Shown one piece after another: positions 14,168 to 22,600 of a stretch of 36,628 bases of DNA. The translations under genes and the position numbers were made by a program. The stretch spans positions 1 through 36,628 of the forward strand of contig JAPPLJ010000028.1 in assembly GCA_028819475.1 (NCBI GenBank), read 5' to 3'. A model generated the notes under the pieces. That model was not told the DNA's origin. It made no database searches and saw only the letters and a list, made by a program, of their open reading frames with translations. This DNA is from Rhodospirillaceae bacterium. GTDB lineage: Bacteria; Pseudomonadota; Alphaproteobacteria; Bin65. Position 1 is the first letter of the stretch. Each line of letters begins with the position of its first letter.

Positions 14168-15283
14168 ATGGTTGAGGCCAATTCCAGTATTGTCAGGTTC
14201 GAGCGCGTTCAGAAGACCTATGACGGGGAAACGCTGGTCATCAAGGATCTGAACCTGGACATCGAAACCGGGGAGTTCCTGACCATGCTGGGGCCGTCGG
14301 GCTCCGGCAAGACGACCTGCCTGATGATGCTGGCCGGTTTCGAGCCGGCGACGCACGGCGAAATCTATCTCAACGACCGGCCGATCAACCATGTCGCGCC
14401 GCACCGGCGCGGCATCGGCATGGTGTTCCAGAACTACGCCCTGTTTCCACACATGACGGTGGCGGAAAATCTGGCGTTTCCCCTCCAGGTCCGCCGCTTT
14501 CCCAAGGCGGATATCCAGGCCAGGATCGCGCGGGTGCTCGATATGGTCCGCCTGTCGGGCTTCGAGAACCGGCGCCCCGCGCAGCTCTCCGGCGGACAGC
14601 AGCAGCGCGTCGCGGTGGCGCGCGCGCTCGTGTTCGAGCCGGTGCTGGTCCTGATGGACGAGCCGCTCGGCGCGCTGGACAAGAACCTGCGCGAGGAAAT
14701 GCAATACGAAATCAAGCACATTCACGAAAATCTCGGCGTCACCGTGATCTACGTGACCCACGACCAGTCGGAAGCGCTGACGATGTCCAGCCGGATCGCA
14801 GTCTTCAACGACGGCGTCATCCAGCAACTGGCGACGCCCAGCGTGCTCTACGAAAAGCCCGAGAACGCCTTCGTGGCGCAGTTCATCGGCGAGAACAACC
14901 GGCTCCGCGGCACGGTCGCATCCGAGGCCGGCCAATTCTGCGACGTGACGCTCGACGGCGGCGGCACGGTCCGCGCGCTCAAGGTCAACGTGGATGGCGC
15001 AGGTGCGCCGACCACCCTGTCGCTGCGCCCGGAACGGGTCACGATCGAACCGGCCGGCGAGGAAGCGGAGAATATCTGCAGCGGCCGCGTGGAGGAATTG
15101 ATCTATCTCGGCGATCACATCCGCGCCCGCCTGTCGGTGGCCGGAAACGACGAGTTTATCGTCAAGGTGCCCAATGCGCACCGCCACGCTTCCCTTGTCC
15201 AGGGCACAAATGTTCGTCTTTGCTGGGCGGCGGAAGATTGCCGGGCGCTCGACGCGTCTGGTAACGTATCGGGTCCCGTGTAA
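14168..15283 (+). CDS. Polyamine-type ABC transporter ATP-binding protein (PotA-like)
   Basis: ATPase of 371 residues that powers import through the two permeases encoded downstream. Walker A GPSGSGKTT (42-50), Q-loop FQNYALFPH, signature LSGGQQQR (140-147), Walker B VLVLMDE (159-165) and the switch His in VTHDQSEA. The C-terminal ~110 residues are a TOBE-type domain (LSLRPERVTIEP, ending with LCWAAEDCRAL), usual in the PotA/FbpC group. Peripheral on the inner membrane. ATG 14168 directly follows the stop of a small upstream frame; GGAG is 12 bp away. First gene of a four-gene operon (ATPase, binding protein, permease, permease). A polyamine such as spermidine or putrescine is the family-based guess; substrate not proven. 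Confidence 0.92.
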   Translation: MVEANSSIVRFERVQKTYDGETLVIKDLNLDIETGEFLTMLGPSGSGKTTCLMMLAGFEPATHGEIYLNDRPINHVAPHRRGIGMVFQNYALFPHMTVAENLAFPLQVRRFPKADIQARIARVLDMVRLSGFENRRPAQLSGGQQQRVAVARALVFEPVLVLMDEPLGALDKNLREEMQYEIKHIHENLGVTVIYVTHDQSEALTMSSRIAVFNDGVIQQLATPSVLYEKPENAFVAQFIGENNRLRGTVASEAGQFCDVTLDGGGTVRALKVNVDGAGAPTTLSLRPERVTIEPAGEEAENICSGRVEELIYLGDHIRARLSVAGNDEFIVKVPNAHRHASLVQGTNVRLCWAAEDCRALDASGNVSGPV

Positions 15284-15380
15284 TCCCGAGACGGGAAGAT
15301 CGTCAGGGAACGGGGCTGCGGGAGGCAATGGATCGACCGGGATGTCCGGTCGCAATGGATACAGAAAAGGGAGGTATCCA

Positions 15381-16484
15381 ATGAAACCAGCGTTGAAATC
15401 TGTGGCAATTGCGGCGGCAGCCGCTCTGTTTGCCGGAAGCGCCCACGCGGTCGACCTGACCATCGTGTCGTGGGGCGGCGCCTACACGGCGAGCCAGCAG
15501 AACGCCTACCACAACCCCTATATGAAGGCGAACCCGGACGTAAAGATCATCAACGACGATTCGGCGGCCGAGGGACTGGCCAAGCTGCGGGCGCAGGTCG
15601 AATCGGGCAAGGTGACCTGGGACATCATCGATATGGTCGCCGCCGACGCGATCGTCGCCTGCGACGAGGGGCTGCTCGAGCCGATCGACCCGGACACCTG
15701 GCTTGCCGCCGCACCCGACGGCACGCCGGCATCCAAGGACTTCATCCCCGGCACCCTCACGATCGGCGGAACCAACTGCTTCATTCCGCAGATCGTCTAT
15801 TCGACGACCTTCGGCTACCGGACCGACGCGTTCAAGGGCAAGCAGCCGTCCACGATCGCCGACGTGTTCGACCTGAAGACGTTCCCCGGCAAGCGGGCGC
15901 TCGAAAAGAAGCCGATCGCCAATCTGGAGTGGGCGCTGATCGCCGACGGCGTTCCCGGCAAGGACGTCTACAAGGTGCTGGCCACGCCCGAAGGCGTGAA
16001 GCGGGCCTTCGCCAAGCTCGACACCATCAAGGACCATGTCGTCTGGTGGACCAAGGGCGCGCAGCCGCCGCAACTCCTGGCGGACGGCGAGGTCGTGATC
16101 GCCTCGGCCTATAACGGGCGCCTGTTCTCGGCCATCGTCGAGAAGAAGCAGCCGATCGCGATGCTGTGGGACTGGCAGGCCTTCGATCTGGACGGATGGG
16201 TGGTGCCGAAGGGCGCCAAGAAGATGGCTGCGATCAAGAAGTATCTGCGCTTCGCCACCGACACCCAGCGGCTGGCCGACCAGGCGAAATTCATTTCGTA
16301 CGGGCCGGCGCGCAACTCGTCCATCGCCAAAGTGGGTAACCATGCGAAACTCGGCATCGACATGAAGCCGCATATGCCGACCAACCCGAAGAACGCGAAG
16401 ACCATCCTGATCTTCGACTATGTCTGGTGGGCGGACCATCGGGCCGAACTCGACGAGCGGTTCAACGCCTGGCTCGCCAAGTAG
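15381..16484 (+). CDS. Periplasmic polyamine-type substrate-binding protein (PotD-like)
   Basis: Secreted solute-binding protein of 367 residues, PotD/PotF family (extracellular solute-binding type 1/8). The signal peptide covers 1-23 (KSVAIAAAAALFAGSAHA, cleavage before VDLTIVSW) and has no lipobox. The mature start LTIVSWGGAYTASQQNAY is typical of the spermidine/putrescine binding group, as are WDIIDMVAADAIVACDEGLLEP near the start and WWADHRAELDERFNAWLAK at the end. The frame is open upstream to 15174, inside the ATPase gene, but ATG 15381 has AAGGGAGG 6 bp upstream and begins the signal peptide. Spacing to the ATPase gene is 97 bp and to the permease 45 bp. Confidence 0.92.
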   Translation: MKPALKSVAIAAAAALFAGSAHAVDLTIVSWGGAYTASQQNAYHNPYMKANPDVKIINDDSAAEGLAKLRAQVESGKVTWDIIDMVAADAIVACDEGLLEPIDPDTWLAAAPDGTPASKDFIPGTLTIGGTNCFIPQIVYSTTFGYRTDAFKGKQPSTIADVFDLKTFPGKRALEKKPIANLEWALIADGVPGKDVYKVLATPEGVKRAFAKLDTIKDHVVWWTKGAQPPQLLADGEVVIASAYNGRLFSAIVEKKQPIAMLWDWQAFDLDGWVVPKGAKKMAAIKKYLRFATDTQRLADQAKFISYGPARNSSIAKVGNHAKLGIDMKPHMPTNPKNAKTILIFDYVWWADHRAELDERFNAWLAK

Positions 16485-16529
16485 AACCGGCACTTTTTTC
16501 GGCTTCACTCCGGCGACCGGTGTGCTCGC

Positions 16530-17792
16530 ATGCCCAATGCACCGGATGACGTGATGCGCACGGCAGACGGCGTGCCGCTGAAGATCAGCCTTCAGCGGGC
16601 GCTGGTGCGCAGCCGGATTCGGGCGCTGTTGCTGGTCGTCCCTCTGCTGGCCTTCATTGCCGTAGCCTTCGTCCTGCCGATCGGCGACATGCTGTTCCGC
16701 AGCGTGGACAACCGGATCGTCGAGTCGATCCTGCCGCGCACCGCCGTCGCCATCCAGGACTGGAATCCGAACGGCACGGAATTGCCCGACGAAGCCGTTT
16801 TCGAAGCCCTGACGCTCGATATCAAGGCCGGCGTCAAGGCAAGGACGCTGGGGCGGGTCGCGCGCCGGCTGAACTACGAAAAGCCCGGCATGACCAGCCT
16901 GTTCCGGAAGACGGGCCGAAGAACCAAGCGCGTCGCCGGGCCGCCCTACAAGGAACGAATATTAGAGATCGACGGACGCTGGCGCGACCTGAACACCTGG
17001 CGGCTCATCCGCCGGGAAGCCGGCGCGCTGACGAGCGGATACTTCCTGGCTTCGGTCGACCTGAAGACGGACGACCGCGGCGAGGTCGTCTGGCAGTCGG
17101 AAGAGCGCCGGATCTACCTGATCCTGTTCTTCCGCACCTTGTGGATGAGCGCGCTGATTACCGTGCTGTGCCTGCTGCTCGGCTATCCGGTGGCCTATCT
17201 GCTGGCCACGCTGCCGCTGCGCACCAGCAACCTGCTGATGATCCTCGTCCTGCTGCCGTTCTGGACGTCCCTGCTGGTGCGGACGACGTCCTGGATCGCG
17301 CTGCTGCAGACGGAAGGAGTCCTGAACGATGTGCTGGTCTTTACCGGGCTGATATCGGACGACGGACGGCTTCAGCTGATCCACAACCAGTTCGGCACCT
17401 TCGTGGCGATGGTCCACATCCTGCTGCCGTTCATGATCCTGCCGCTCTACTCGGTGATGAAGACGATCCCGCCGTCCCTGATGCGGGCCGCCCGCTCGCT
17501 CGGGGCGACGCCGTTTACCGCCTTTGTCAGGGTCTACATGCCCAATACGGTCTCCGGGGTCGGCGCCGGCAGCATCATGGTGTTCATTCTTTCCATCGGC
17601 TATTACATCACGCCTGCGCTGGTCGGCGGGCGGACCGGCACGTTCATTTCCAATTTCATCGCCGTGCATGTGAGCGAGACCCTGAACTGGGGGCTGGCCG
17701 CAGCGCTGGGCTCGCTCTTGCTGGCGCTGGTCCTGGCGCTTTACCTGCTCTACGACCGCCTCGTCGGCATCGACAACATGAAGCTGGGTTGA
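16530..17792 (+). CDS. Polyamine-type ABC transporter permease (PotB-like) with large periplasmic insertion
   Basis: Inner-membrane permease of 420 residues. The first membrane segment (~31-51, ALLLVVPLLAFIAVAFVLPI) is followed by ~140 mostly polar residues before the next segment (~190-215, IYLILFFRTLWMSALITVLC). Classical PotB is about 280 residues and lacks this block, so it forms an extra, probably periplasmic, domain. The C-terminal half has the normal BPD_transp_1 pattern with the EAA-like loop MRAARSLGATPFTAFVRVYMP that contacts the ATPase. It pairs with the next gene, 9 bp downstream. I recall similar long PotB-type proteins in other alphaproteobacteria, so the insertion is probably a subfamily trait. 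Confidence 0.9.
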   Translation: MPNAPDDVMRTADGVPLKISLQRALVRSRIRALLLVVPLLAFIAVAFVLPIGDMLFRSVDNRIVESILPRTAVAIQDWNPNGTELPDEAVFEALTLDIKAGVKARTLGRVARRLNYEKPGMTSLFRKTGRRTKRVAGPPYKERILEIDGRWRDLNTWRLIRREAGALTSGYFLASVDLKTDDRGEVVWQSEERRIYLILFFRTLWMSALITVLCLLLGYPVAYLLATLPLRTSNLLMILVLLPFWTSLLVRTTSWIALLQTEGVLNDVLVFTGLISDDGRLQLIHNQFGTFVAMVHILLPFMILPLYSVMKTIPPSLMRAARSLGATPFTAFVRVYMPNTVSGVGAGSIMVFILSIGYYITPALVGGRTGTFISNFIAVHVSETLNWGLAAALGSLLLALVLALYLLYDRLVGIDNMKLG

Positions 17793-17801
17793 GCCGGTCC
17801 G

Positions 17802-18653
17802 ATGCCCCCGCCCGTCTACGCATCCCCGATCGAAAAAGGCTGGCACTACAGCTATCGCGTCATCTGCGCCGCGATTTTCGTGTTCCTCATCGGGCCGATC
17901 TTCGTCATCGTTCCGCTGAGCTTCAACGAGCTGCCCTATTTCACCTTTACCCCAGAAATGCTGTCGCTGGATCCGGCCGGATACAGCACCAAATGGTATC
18001 GCGAGTTCTTTACCGAGGCGTCCTGGCAGGACGCGGTCCAGAACAGCCTGGTCATCGCGATCTTCGCGACCCTGATCTCGACGTTTCTCGGCACCCTGGC
18101 GGCGCTCGGGCTGAGCCGCTCCGAAATGCCGTTCAAGACCGGCCTCATGGCCCTGCTGATTTCGCCGATGATCGTGCCGCTGATCATTTCGGCGACGGGC
18201 ATGTATTTCTTCTACGCCCGCATCGGCATCTCCTCGACGCATCTCGGCGTCATCGTCGCCCATGCCGCGCTGGGCACCCCTTTCGTCCTGATCACGGTCA
18301 CGGCCACGCTGGTCGGTTTCGACCATTCGCTGACCCGGGCCGCGGCCAGCCTCGGCGCCAATCCGTTCCAGACCTTCTTCAAGGTCACGATGCCCCTGAT
18401 CCTGCCGGGCGTCGTCTCGGGCGCGCTGTTCGCCTTCATCACCTCCTTCGACGAGGTCGTCGTGGTGCTGTTCGTCGGGTCGGTGGAACAGCGCACCATC
18501 CCGTGGAAGATGTTCTCGGGTATCCGAGAGGAAATCCGCCCGACCATCCTTGCCGCGGCGACCCTGCTGGTCTGCGTCTCGATCCTGCTCCTGACGACGC
18601 TGGAGCTGCTGCGCCGGCGCAGCGAACGGCTCCGCGGTATCAGGGCGAACTGA
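17802..18653 (+). CDS. Polyamine-type ABC transporter permease (PotC-like)
   Basis: Inner-membrane permease of 283 residues, second half of the channel. It has about six hydrophobic segments, starting with VICAAIFVFLIGPIFVIVPL (~18-38) and ending with ILAAATLLVCVSILLLTTLELL. The EAA-like loop is TRAAASLGANPFQTFFKVTMP (~177-197). FNELPYFTFTPE after the first segment and FDEVVVVLFVG are typical of PotC. Last gene of the operon; a 158-bp gap follows before the CoA ligase gene. Confidence 0.92.
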   Translation: MPPPVYASPIEKGWHYSYRVICAAIFVFLIGPIFVIVPLSFNELPYFTFTPEMLSLDPAGYSTKWYREFFTEASWQDAVQNSLVIAIFATLISTFLGTLAALGLSRSEMPFKTGLMALLISPMIVPLIISATGMYFFYARIGISSTHLGVIVAHAALGTPFVLITVTATLVGFDHSLTRAAASLGANPFQTFFKVTMPLILPGVVSGALFAFITSFDEVVVVLFVGSVEQRTIPWKMFSGIREEIRPTILAAATLLVCVSILLLTTLELLRRRSERLRGIRAN

Positions 18654-18811
18654 AGGCCGGCCGCGTCGATCCTGCGAAGCCGCGCCGGTCTCCTGCCTCG
18701 TTCCCGCAGCGCACCGGCCCCTTGCGAATCCGCGTGGCAGGCGGCAAGAACGGATCGTTGTTGTTCATGTGACGGTGGCGAAGGGGCAGGCCGGACCATG
18801 CTGACCCAACC

Positions 18812-20401
18812 ATGTTAACCATGTCATCGGCGCTGGACCGATGCCGGCGCTACTATGCCGACCGGCCCGCGGTGGTCGACCGGGAGGGGCGCTGGACCTG
18901 GGCCGAGCATCTCGACCGGGTGGCGCGGCTAGCCGGCGGGCTGCAGGCGCTGGGCGTCAAACGCGGCGACGCCTTCGCGACGCTCTCGCGCAACACCTTC
19001 CGCAACTTCGAACTGCTGCACGCCGGCTACTGGATGGGCGCGGTGCCGGCGCCGGTGAACATCCGCCTGGCGCCGCCGGAAATCGCCTACATCCTCGACA
19101 ATGCGGGGGCGGAGGTCGTGGCAGTCGATGCGCCCTTTCTCGGCCTGCTGGAGCACGAGGCGCTGGCCCGCTGGCGCGACCGGGCGATCCGGGTCGCCGG
19201 GGCGCAGGACGAAACCGCGGATGCCGATGCCGCGTGGCCGGAGCACGATTACGAAACCCTGGTCGCCGGGGCCGACCCGGCCGGGCTGCACGAGGCGCAG
19301 GAGACCGATCCCGCGATCCTGTTCTACACCGGCGGCACGACCGGCCGGTCGAAGGGCGTGCCGCTCAGCCACCGCAACGCCGTCTCGAACGGCATGCAGG
19401 TCGGCCACACGGTCGGCATCTATTCCGACGACATCTATCTGCACGTCGCGCCGATGTTCCATTCCGCCGACCTGCTCGGCACGGGCTTCACGCTGATGGG
19501 CAGCGGCCACGCCTTCCTGCCCGCCTTCACCCCGACCGAACTGCTGGGCGCAATCCAGGACCGCGGCGTGACCTGGACCATGCTGGCGCCGACAATGATC
19601 ATCATGACGCTGCAGCAGGAGGACCTGTCGAGCTACGACCTCTCCAGCCTGCGCGCCTTCCTCTACGGCAGCGCGCCGATGGCGGCGGAATGGGTCGAGC
19701 GCACGCTCAAGGCCTTCGACGGCGTCGACCTGATCCAGGGCTACGGCCTCACCGAGACCTCGCCGATCCTGACGCTGATGTCCCACCGCGAGCATGTCGA
19801 AGCGATCGAAACCGGCAACCGCGACCGGCTCAAGGCCGCCGGCCGGCCGATTATCGGCGTCGACATGCGTATCCTCGGCCCGGACGGGCGCGAAGTCCCG
19901 AACGGCGAGTCCGGCGAGGTCGTCGTGCGCGCGCCCAACGTGACTGCGGGCTATCTCAATCTGCCGGAGGAGAATGCCCGGGCTTTCCGCGACGGCTGGT
20001 TCCACACCGGCGATGTCGGCCGGATGGACGACGACGGCTTCATGTATCTGGTCGACCGCAAGAAGGACATGATCATCACCGGCGGCGAGAATGTCTATTC
20101 GCTGGAGGTCGAGGCCGCGCTCTACCAGCATCCGGCGGTCGGCGAATGCGCCGTGATCGGCATTCCGGACAGCAAATACGGCGAGGCCTTGTTCGCCGCC
20201 GTCGTGCCGCAGCCGGGCGCGAGCGTGAGCGCCGGCGAGCTGGTCGCCCATTGCCGGGAGCGCATCGGCGGCTACAAGATTCCGCGCCAGTACGCCTTCC
20301 TGCCCGAACTGCCGAAAAGCGCGATGGGCAAGATACTCAAGACCGCCCTGCGCGACATCTACAGCGACCCGGCCGCCGAACGGGAGACGGTGGCGCGGTA
20401 G
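18812..20401 (+). CDS. AMP-forming acyl-CoA synthetase (class I adenylate-forming enzyme)
   Basis: Acid-CoA ligase of 529 residues: carboxylate + ATP + CoA to acyl-CoA + AMP + PPi. The P-loop is FYTGGTTGRSKG (~171-182), then YGLTETSPI (~311), the hinge YLVDRKKDMIITGGENVYSLEVE and the catalytic Lys in SAMGKILK near the C terminus. The general type is that of medium- or aryl-acid ligases; substrate not readable. ATG 18812 and ATG 18821 are both possible, and neither has a strong SD. It heads a run with a PaaA-like diiron protein, a gentisate dioxygenase-like cupin and a PhyH-type dioxygenase, so an aromatic acid substrate is plausible (inference). Its last ~128 bp recur, decayed, at 21254-21381. 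Confidence 0.88.
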   Translation: MLTMSSALDRCRRYYADRPAVVDREGRWTWAEHLDRVARLAGGLQALGVKRGDAFATLSRNTFRNFELLHAGYWMGAVPAPVNIRLAPPEIAYILDNAGAEVVAVDAPFLGLLEHEALARWRDRAIRVAGAQDETADADAAWPEHDYETLVAGADPAGLHEAQETDPAILFYTGGTTGRSKGVPLSHRNAVSNGMQVGHTVGIYSDDIYLHVAPMFHSADLLGTGFTLMGSGHAFLPAFTPTELLGAIQDRGVTWTMLAPTMIIMTLQQEDLSSYDLSSLRAFLYGSAPMAAEWVERTLKAFDGVDLIQGYGLTETSPILTLMSHREHVEAIETGNRDRLKAAGRPIIGVDMRILGPDGREVPNGESGEVVVRAPNVTAGYLNLPEENARAFRDGWFHTGDVGRMDDDGFMYLVDRKKDMIITGGENVYSLEVEAALYQHPAVGECAVIGIPDSKYGEALFAAVVPQPGASVSAGELVAHCRERIGGYKIPRQYAFLPELPKSAMGKILKTALRDIYSDPAAERETVAR

Positions 20402-20479
20402 GCGCGCCCGCATTGACAGCGCTGACCCGCTACCTAGACTCGCCACATATCCGAATACTCCGAGAAAGGATCCGGCACG

Positions 20480-21235
20480 ATGGCCCCGGCACTCGAATTT
20501 GCGCACCCGGAACAGGTAGGCGGCGCCTACAAGGACCTTCTGGTCCGCCTGATGACGCGGCAAATCTATGCCGAGACCGCGACCGCCGAGGTGTTCGGAA
20601 AGGCGATCTCGGTCGCGCCCAACTGGAAGGAAAAGGCGCTCGCGGCCGAATTCGCGGCCGAGGAGGCGCGCCACAGCCAGGGGCTCTACGACCTCCTGCT
20701 CGACCTCGGCGAGGATCCCGAGGAGATCATCGCGGGCCGCCCCGACGCGGCCGATTTCTGGCAGGTCGACCTCGACAACTGGCTCCATATCGCGGTGTTC
20801 AACTTCACCGTCGACCGCGCCGGCAGCCACCAGATCATGGAGTACCGCCAGTCCTCCTACACCCCCTGGGCGGACAGCCAGGAGGAGGTGCTGGCCGACG
20901 AGGAGGACCATTACGACAACGGCGTCGAGAATTTGAAGGAGGTCGCGAAGGACCCGGCCCAGCTCGCCGAGTTCCAGGCGATCTTCAACCGGGTGCTGCC
21001 CAACTGCGTCAAGCGCGCCTTCGGCCGGCTGACCGGGGCGGACAACGACTTTTGCCTGGAGCACGGACTCAAGCGGAACACCACCGAAGCGATCGTCAAC
21101 CGCTACCTCACCGAGATGTGTGGCCACATGGAGGGCACCGGCCTGGTGTTCCCGCCGATCTCCGCCTTCGACGCGATCAGGTGCGAGCTCGCCCCGTCGA
21201 GCCGTGAAATCCTGCTCTCGCTCCAGGCCAGATAG
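20480..21235 (+). CDS. PaaA-like diiron (ferritin-like) protein, Phe-acetic-acid catabolism family
   Basis: Protein of 251 residues, mostly helical, resembling the catalytic subunit PaaA of phenylacetyl-CoA epoxidase. A full set of candidate diiron ligands is visible: E32, E62 and H65 (EEARH), D112 (FTVDRAG), E141 and H144 (EEDHYD). The spacing 30, 3, then 29, 3 matches what I recall for PaaA. It is shorter than PaaA (~310) and no PaaB, C, D or E gene is nearby, so the electron donor and partners are unknown. AAAGGA lies about 8 bp before ATG 20480. The CoA ligase directly upstream suggests a CoA-thioester substrate. Ring epoxidation or hydroxylation is an inference; a ferritin-like protein of other function remains possible. 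Confidence 0.75.
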   Translation: MAPALEFAHPEQVGGAYKDLLVRLMTRQIYAETATAEVFGKAISVAPNWKEKALAAEFAAEEARHSQGLYDLLLDLGEDPEEIIAGRPDAADFWQVDLDNWLHIAVFNFTVDRAGSHQIMEYRQSSYTPWADSQEEVLADEEDHYDNGVENLKEVAKDPAQLAEFQAIFNRVLPNCVKRAFGRLTGADNDFCLEHGLKRNTTEAIVNRYLTEMCGHMEGTGLVFPPISAFDAIRCELAPSSREILLSLQAR

Positions 21236-21253
21236 GGCGTCCCGGCCCGCCCC

Positions 21254-21381
21254 CGTTGCCGGGTGCGGATCGGCGCCTGCAAGATCCTACGCCGGTACGC
21301 CTTCCCGTCCGGATTGCCGGATAGCGCACCGGGCAAAAGCCTCAAGACCGCCCTGAGCGATACCTGCGGCGCTCCGGCGGG
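21254..21381 (+). pseudogene. Decayed duplicate of the acyl-CoA synthetase 3' end
   Basis: Aligns without gaps, offset 1005 bp, to 20249-20376 in the acyl-CoA synthetase gene. From CGG at 21266 it reads RIGACKILRRYAF..., against RIGGYKIPRQYAF... in the intact gene. About 23 of 38 residues are identical by hand count, including the GKxLKTAL core with the catalytic Lys. Only the last ~40 codons of the family are present, without the rest of the enzyme or its stop. The intact copy and this remnant bracket the PaaA-like gene as direct repeats. It is a remnant of a tandem duplication or of a lost second ligase gene. Confidence 0.75.
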
Positions 21382-21439
21382 CGGAAGATCGCGATGCGGC
21401 GAGCGCTTTGTCGGATTGACCGTCATGCGCACTTCGCCG

Positions 21440-21468
21440 TTCAAAGCCGGCGGAACGGCTGCTATCCT
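21440..21468 (+). promoter_or_regulatory. Possible promoter of the gentisate dioxygenase-like gene
   Basis: TTCAAA (21440-21445), 17-bp spacer, TATCCT (21463-21468), 34 bp before the ATG at 21502. It would make the two dioxygenase genes a unit separate from the ligase/diiron pair. Confidence 0.4.
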
Positions 21469-21501
21469 GCGCCCGACGCAATCCAACCTTCGAGGCCGCC
21501 G

Positions 21502-22584
21502 ATGGAAGCGCCGCAAATCAGCTCCGCAGACCGGGAAGCCCGGCACGACTTCTACGACACGATCGACCGGCAGAACCTGACGCCCCTGTGGGAGGTGCTG
21601 GCCGGCCTCGTCACCAAAGAGCCGGTCAGCCGGACGAAACCGCATCTGTGGAAATTTGCCGAGGTCCGGCCCCATGTGCTGCAAGCCGGCAGCCTGATCA
21701 CCGCCGAGGAGGCGGAGCGCCGGGTGCTGGTGCTGGAGAATCCCGGCCTGCGCGGCGAATCGCGGATCACCCAGTCGCTCTATGCCGGCCTGCAACTGAT
21801 CCTGCCGGGCGAGATCGCACCGGCGCACCGGCATACCGCGTCGGCCCTGCGCTTCATCGTCGAGGGCAGCGGCGCCTATACCGCCGTGGACGGCGAGAAG
21901 ACCATCATGGAGGAAGGCGACTTCGTCATCACCCCGCCCTGGGCCTGGCACGACCACGGCAACGACAGCGACCGGCCGATGATCTGGCTCGACGGGCTGG
22001 ACGTGCCGATGGTCAACAGCTTCGACACCTCCTTCGCGGAAAACCTGGCGGAGGACGAGCAGCAGCTTTCCCGGCCGGCCGACTATTCGCCGGACCACTA
22101 TTCCCACAACCTGCTGCCGGTCGGCTACGAGAACACGAAGAACTATTCGCCGATCTTCAACTACCCCTACGAGCGGACCCGCGAGACGCTGCGCCGCATG
22201 GCGGCCTACGAGGAATGGGACCCCTGCCACGGCCTGAAGCTGCAATACACCAACCCGGTCGACGGCGGCTACGCCATGCCGACCATCGCCACCTTTATGC
22301 AGCTTCTGCCCAGCGGCACGACGACGACGCCCTACCGCTCGACCGACGGCATGGTCTATTCGCCGGTAGAGGGCGCCGGCCGCACGGTCGTGCGCACGCC
22401 GGACGGCGACGTCGCGCTCGACTGGGAGCCGAAGGACGTGTTCATCGTGCCGAGCTGGATGCCACACCACCACGAATGCGCGGGCGAGGCCGTGCTGTTC
22501 AGCTTCTCGGACCGGGCGGCCCAGCGCAAACTCGGCATCTGGCGCGAGCAGCGCGGCAACGGCCCGGTCTCGGGGCCGCATTGA
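21502..22584 (+). CDS. Gentisate 1,2-dioxygenase-like bicupin
   Basis: Fe(II) ring-cleavage dioxygenase family protein of 360 residues, expected to open gentisate or a related hydroxy-acid between the carboxyl and neighbouring hydroxyl carbon, giving maleylpyruvate from gentisate. The N-terminal cupin has metal-binding H109 and H111 (PAHRHTASALRFIVEG) and H150 (PPWAWHDHG). The second cupin includes STDGMVYSPVEGAGRT and VPSWMPHHHE. The start LTPLWEVL and the KPHLWKF segment are typical of gentisate/1-hydroxy-2-naphthoate dioxygenases. ATG 21502 has GAGG upstream; the longer frame to 21394 has no family sequence. No maleylpyruvate isomerase or fumarylpyruvate hydrolase gene is in the window. 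The PhyH-type gene follows after 16 bp. Confidence 0.88.
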   Translation: MEAPQISSADREARHDFYDTIDRQNLTPLWEVLAGLVTKEPVSRTKPHLWKFAEVRPHVLQAGSLITAEEAERRVLVLENPGLRGESRITQSLYAGLQLILPGEIAPAHRHTASALRFIVEGSGAYTAVDGEKTIMEEGDFVITPPWAWHDHGNDSDRPMIWLDGLDVPMVNSFDTSFAENLAEDEQQLSRPADYSPDHYSHNLLPVGYENTKNYSPIFNYPYERTRETLRRMAAYEEWDPCHGLKLQYTNPVDGGYAMPTIATFMQLLPSGTTTTPYRSTDGMVYSPVEGAGRTVVRTPDGDVALDWEPKDVFIVPSWMPHHHECAGEAVLFSFSDRAAQRKLGIWREQRGNGPVSGPH

Positions 22585-22600
22585 AGCGCAGGGTGGACCC

